A stretch of DNA of 64,000 nt, from assembly GCF_033095965.1 (NCBI RefSeq), contig NZ_AP026801.1, forward strand, positions 682,001-746,000, written 5' to 3'. How positions within the stretch are numbered: position 1 is the stretch's first letter; the number at the start of each line of letters is the position of its first letter. Of the stretch, positions 63,730 to 64,000 are shown one piece after another. This DNA comes from Xylocopilactobacillus apis. Lineage in GTDB: Bacteria; Bacillota; Bacilli; Lactobacillales; Lactobacillaceae. A program made the translations under genes and the position numbers. Below the pieces are notes generated by a model that ran no database searches, was not told the DNA's origin, and saw only the letters and a list, made by a program, of their open reading frames with translations.

Positions 63730-64000
63730 TTATTCAAAATTATTTTTTTCTTTAGTTACGTAGTTTAATAGCTGATCTTTTAATTGTTTGTCCATATCAT
63801 TAAGCTGTCTGGATGCTTCTTCACGTCGCTTACGGCCTTCAGCTTGAATTTGTAAAGTTTCATTTAAGGTTTCAATTAAATTATTCTGAGTTTGAGTTAA
63901 TGTCTCGATATCAATTACGCCTCGTTGATTTTCTTTTTCAGCTTCAATAGAAGATCCCTTAATCATTTCACTATTTTTCTTCAAAAGATCATTAGTGGTT
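63730..64000 (-). CDS. telA: Toxic anion resistance protein TelA, C-terminal end
   Basis: The frame is open to the window edge, so the gene starts outside. The visible C-terminus reads 'DLLKKNSEMIKGSS' then 'RGVIDIETLTQTQNNLIETLNETLQIQAEGRKRREEASRQL', which matches the conserved end of TelA/KlaA proteins. These cytoplasmic coiled-coil proteins are linked to tellurite and cell-wall antibiotic resistance. An internal TTG at 63984 is not the start. Confidence 0.85.
   Translation of the reverse strand, partial: TTNDLLKKNSEMIKGSSIEAEKENQRGVIDIETLTQTQNNLIETLNETLQIQAEGRKRREEASRQLNDMDKQLKDQLLNYVTKEKNNFE

Noticed and set aside
1-64000. tRNA, rRNA, CRISPR arrays, prophage or insertion sequences
   Set aside because: I looked for cloverleaf-like genes, regularly spaced repeats, integrases and terminal inverted repeats with a transposase and saw none; the Rpn gene has no flanking inverted repeats that I could see.

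Overview
The window is low-GC (roughly one third G+C) Firmicutes chromosome and reads as a member of the Lactobacillaceae. The evidence is the gene order prkC-rpe-rpmB-asp23-fakA-recG-plsX-acpP, then rnc-smc-ftsY-ylxM-ffh and rpsP-khpA-rimM-trmD-rplS, together with an oppDFBCA peptide uptake operon, a C69 dipeptidase, an MntH/universal-stress pair and WxL-tailed surface proteins. TTG and GTG starts with strong GGAGG sites are common. The genus cannot be fixed from the sequence alone.

Layout. Positions 1-7.1 kb: end of a PASTA-domain Ser/Thr kinase, pentose-phosphate epimerase, L28 (opposite strand), then Asp23, fatty acid kinase, RecG, PlsX and acyl carrier protein. 7.1-12.9 kb: complete oligopeptide ABC importer. 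13-24 kb: RNase III, SMC, the SRP pair FtsY/Ffh with YlxM, an Rpn-type nuclease gene inserted before the rpsP-rplS translation operon. 24-31 kb: small housekeeping proteins, a heterodimeric ABC exporter, a GH42-like glycosidase and a DUF915 hydrolase. 31-38 kb: a leucine-rich-repeat surface protein, an NfeD-fragment/SPFH/Nudix/GDPD run, and opposing DNA glycosylase and RpiR regulator genes. 38-42.6 kb: an ABC-F ribosome-protection type gene with an attenuator leader, an aldo/keto reductase, DedA and a choloylglycine-hydrolase family enzyme. 42.7-49.8 kb: two large paralogous BspA-like (DUF285) surface proteins. 49.9-53.2 kb: FMN riboswitch and a self-contained riboflavin ECF transporter. 53-64 kb: BRCT protein, MntH/Usp, FetAB, a T-box-controlled ileS-MFS operon, C69 dipeptidase, and the end of TelA.

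The most striking find is a compact phase-variation cassette. The two large surface-protein genes share an otherwise isolated block of 16 and 12 identical bases around a poly-G run. The run has 8 G in the first gene, which is in frame and ON. It has 9 G in the second, which stops 11 bases after the run and is OFF. The block sits before the membrane/signal segment in one protein and after it in the other, so it looks like a module placed in two unrelated contexts.

The second find is the leader of the ABC-F gene. It has a short leader ORF with a good Shine-Dalgarno site, followed by four RNA segments with mutually exclusive pairings that either bury or free the GGAGG of the resistance-type gene. 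Other points are a probably leaderless rnc mRNA, a riboflavin S component with its own EcfAA'T, and an MFS exporter placed under an isoleucyl T-box.
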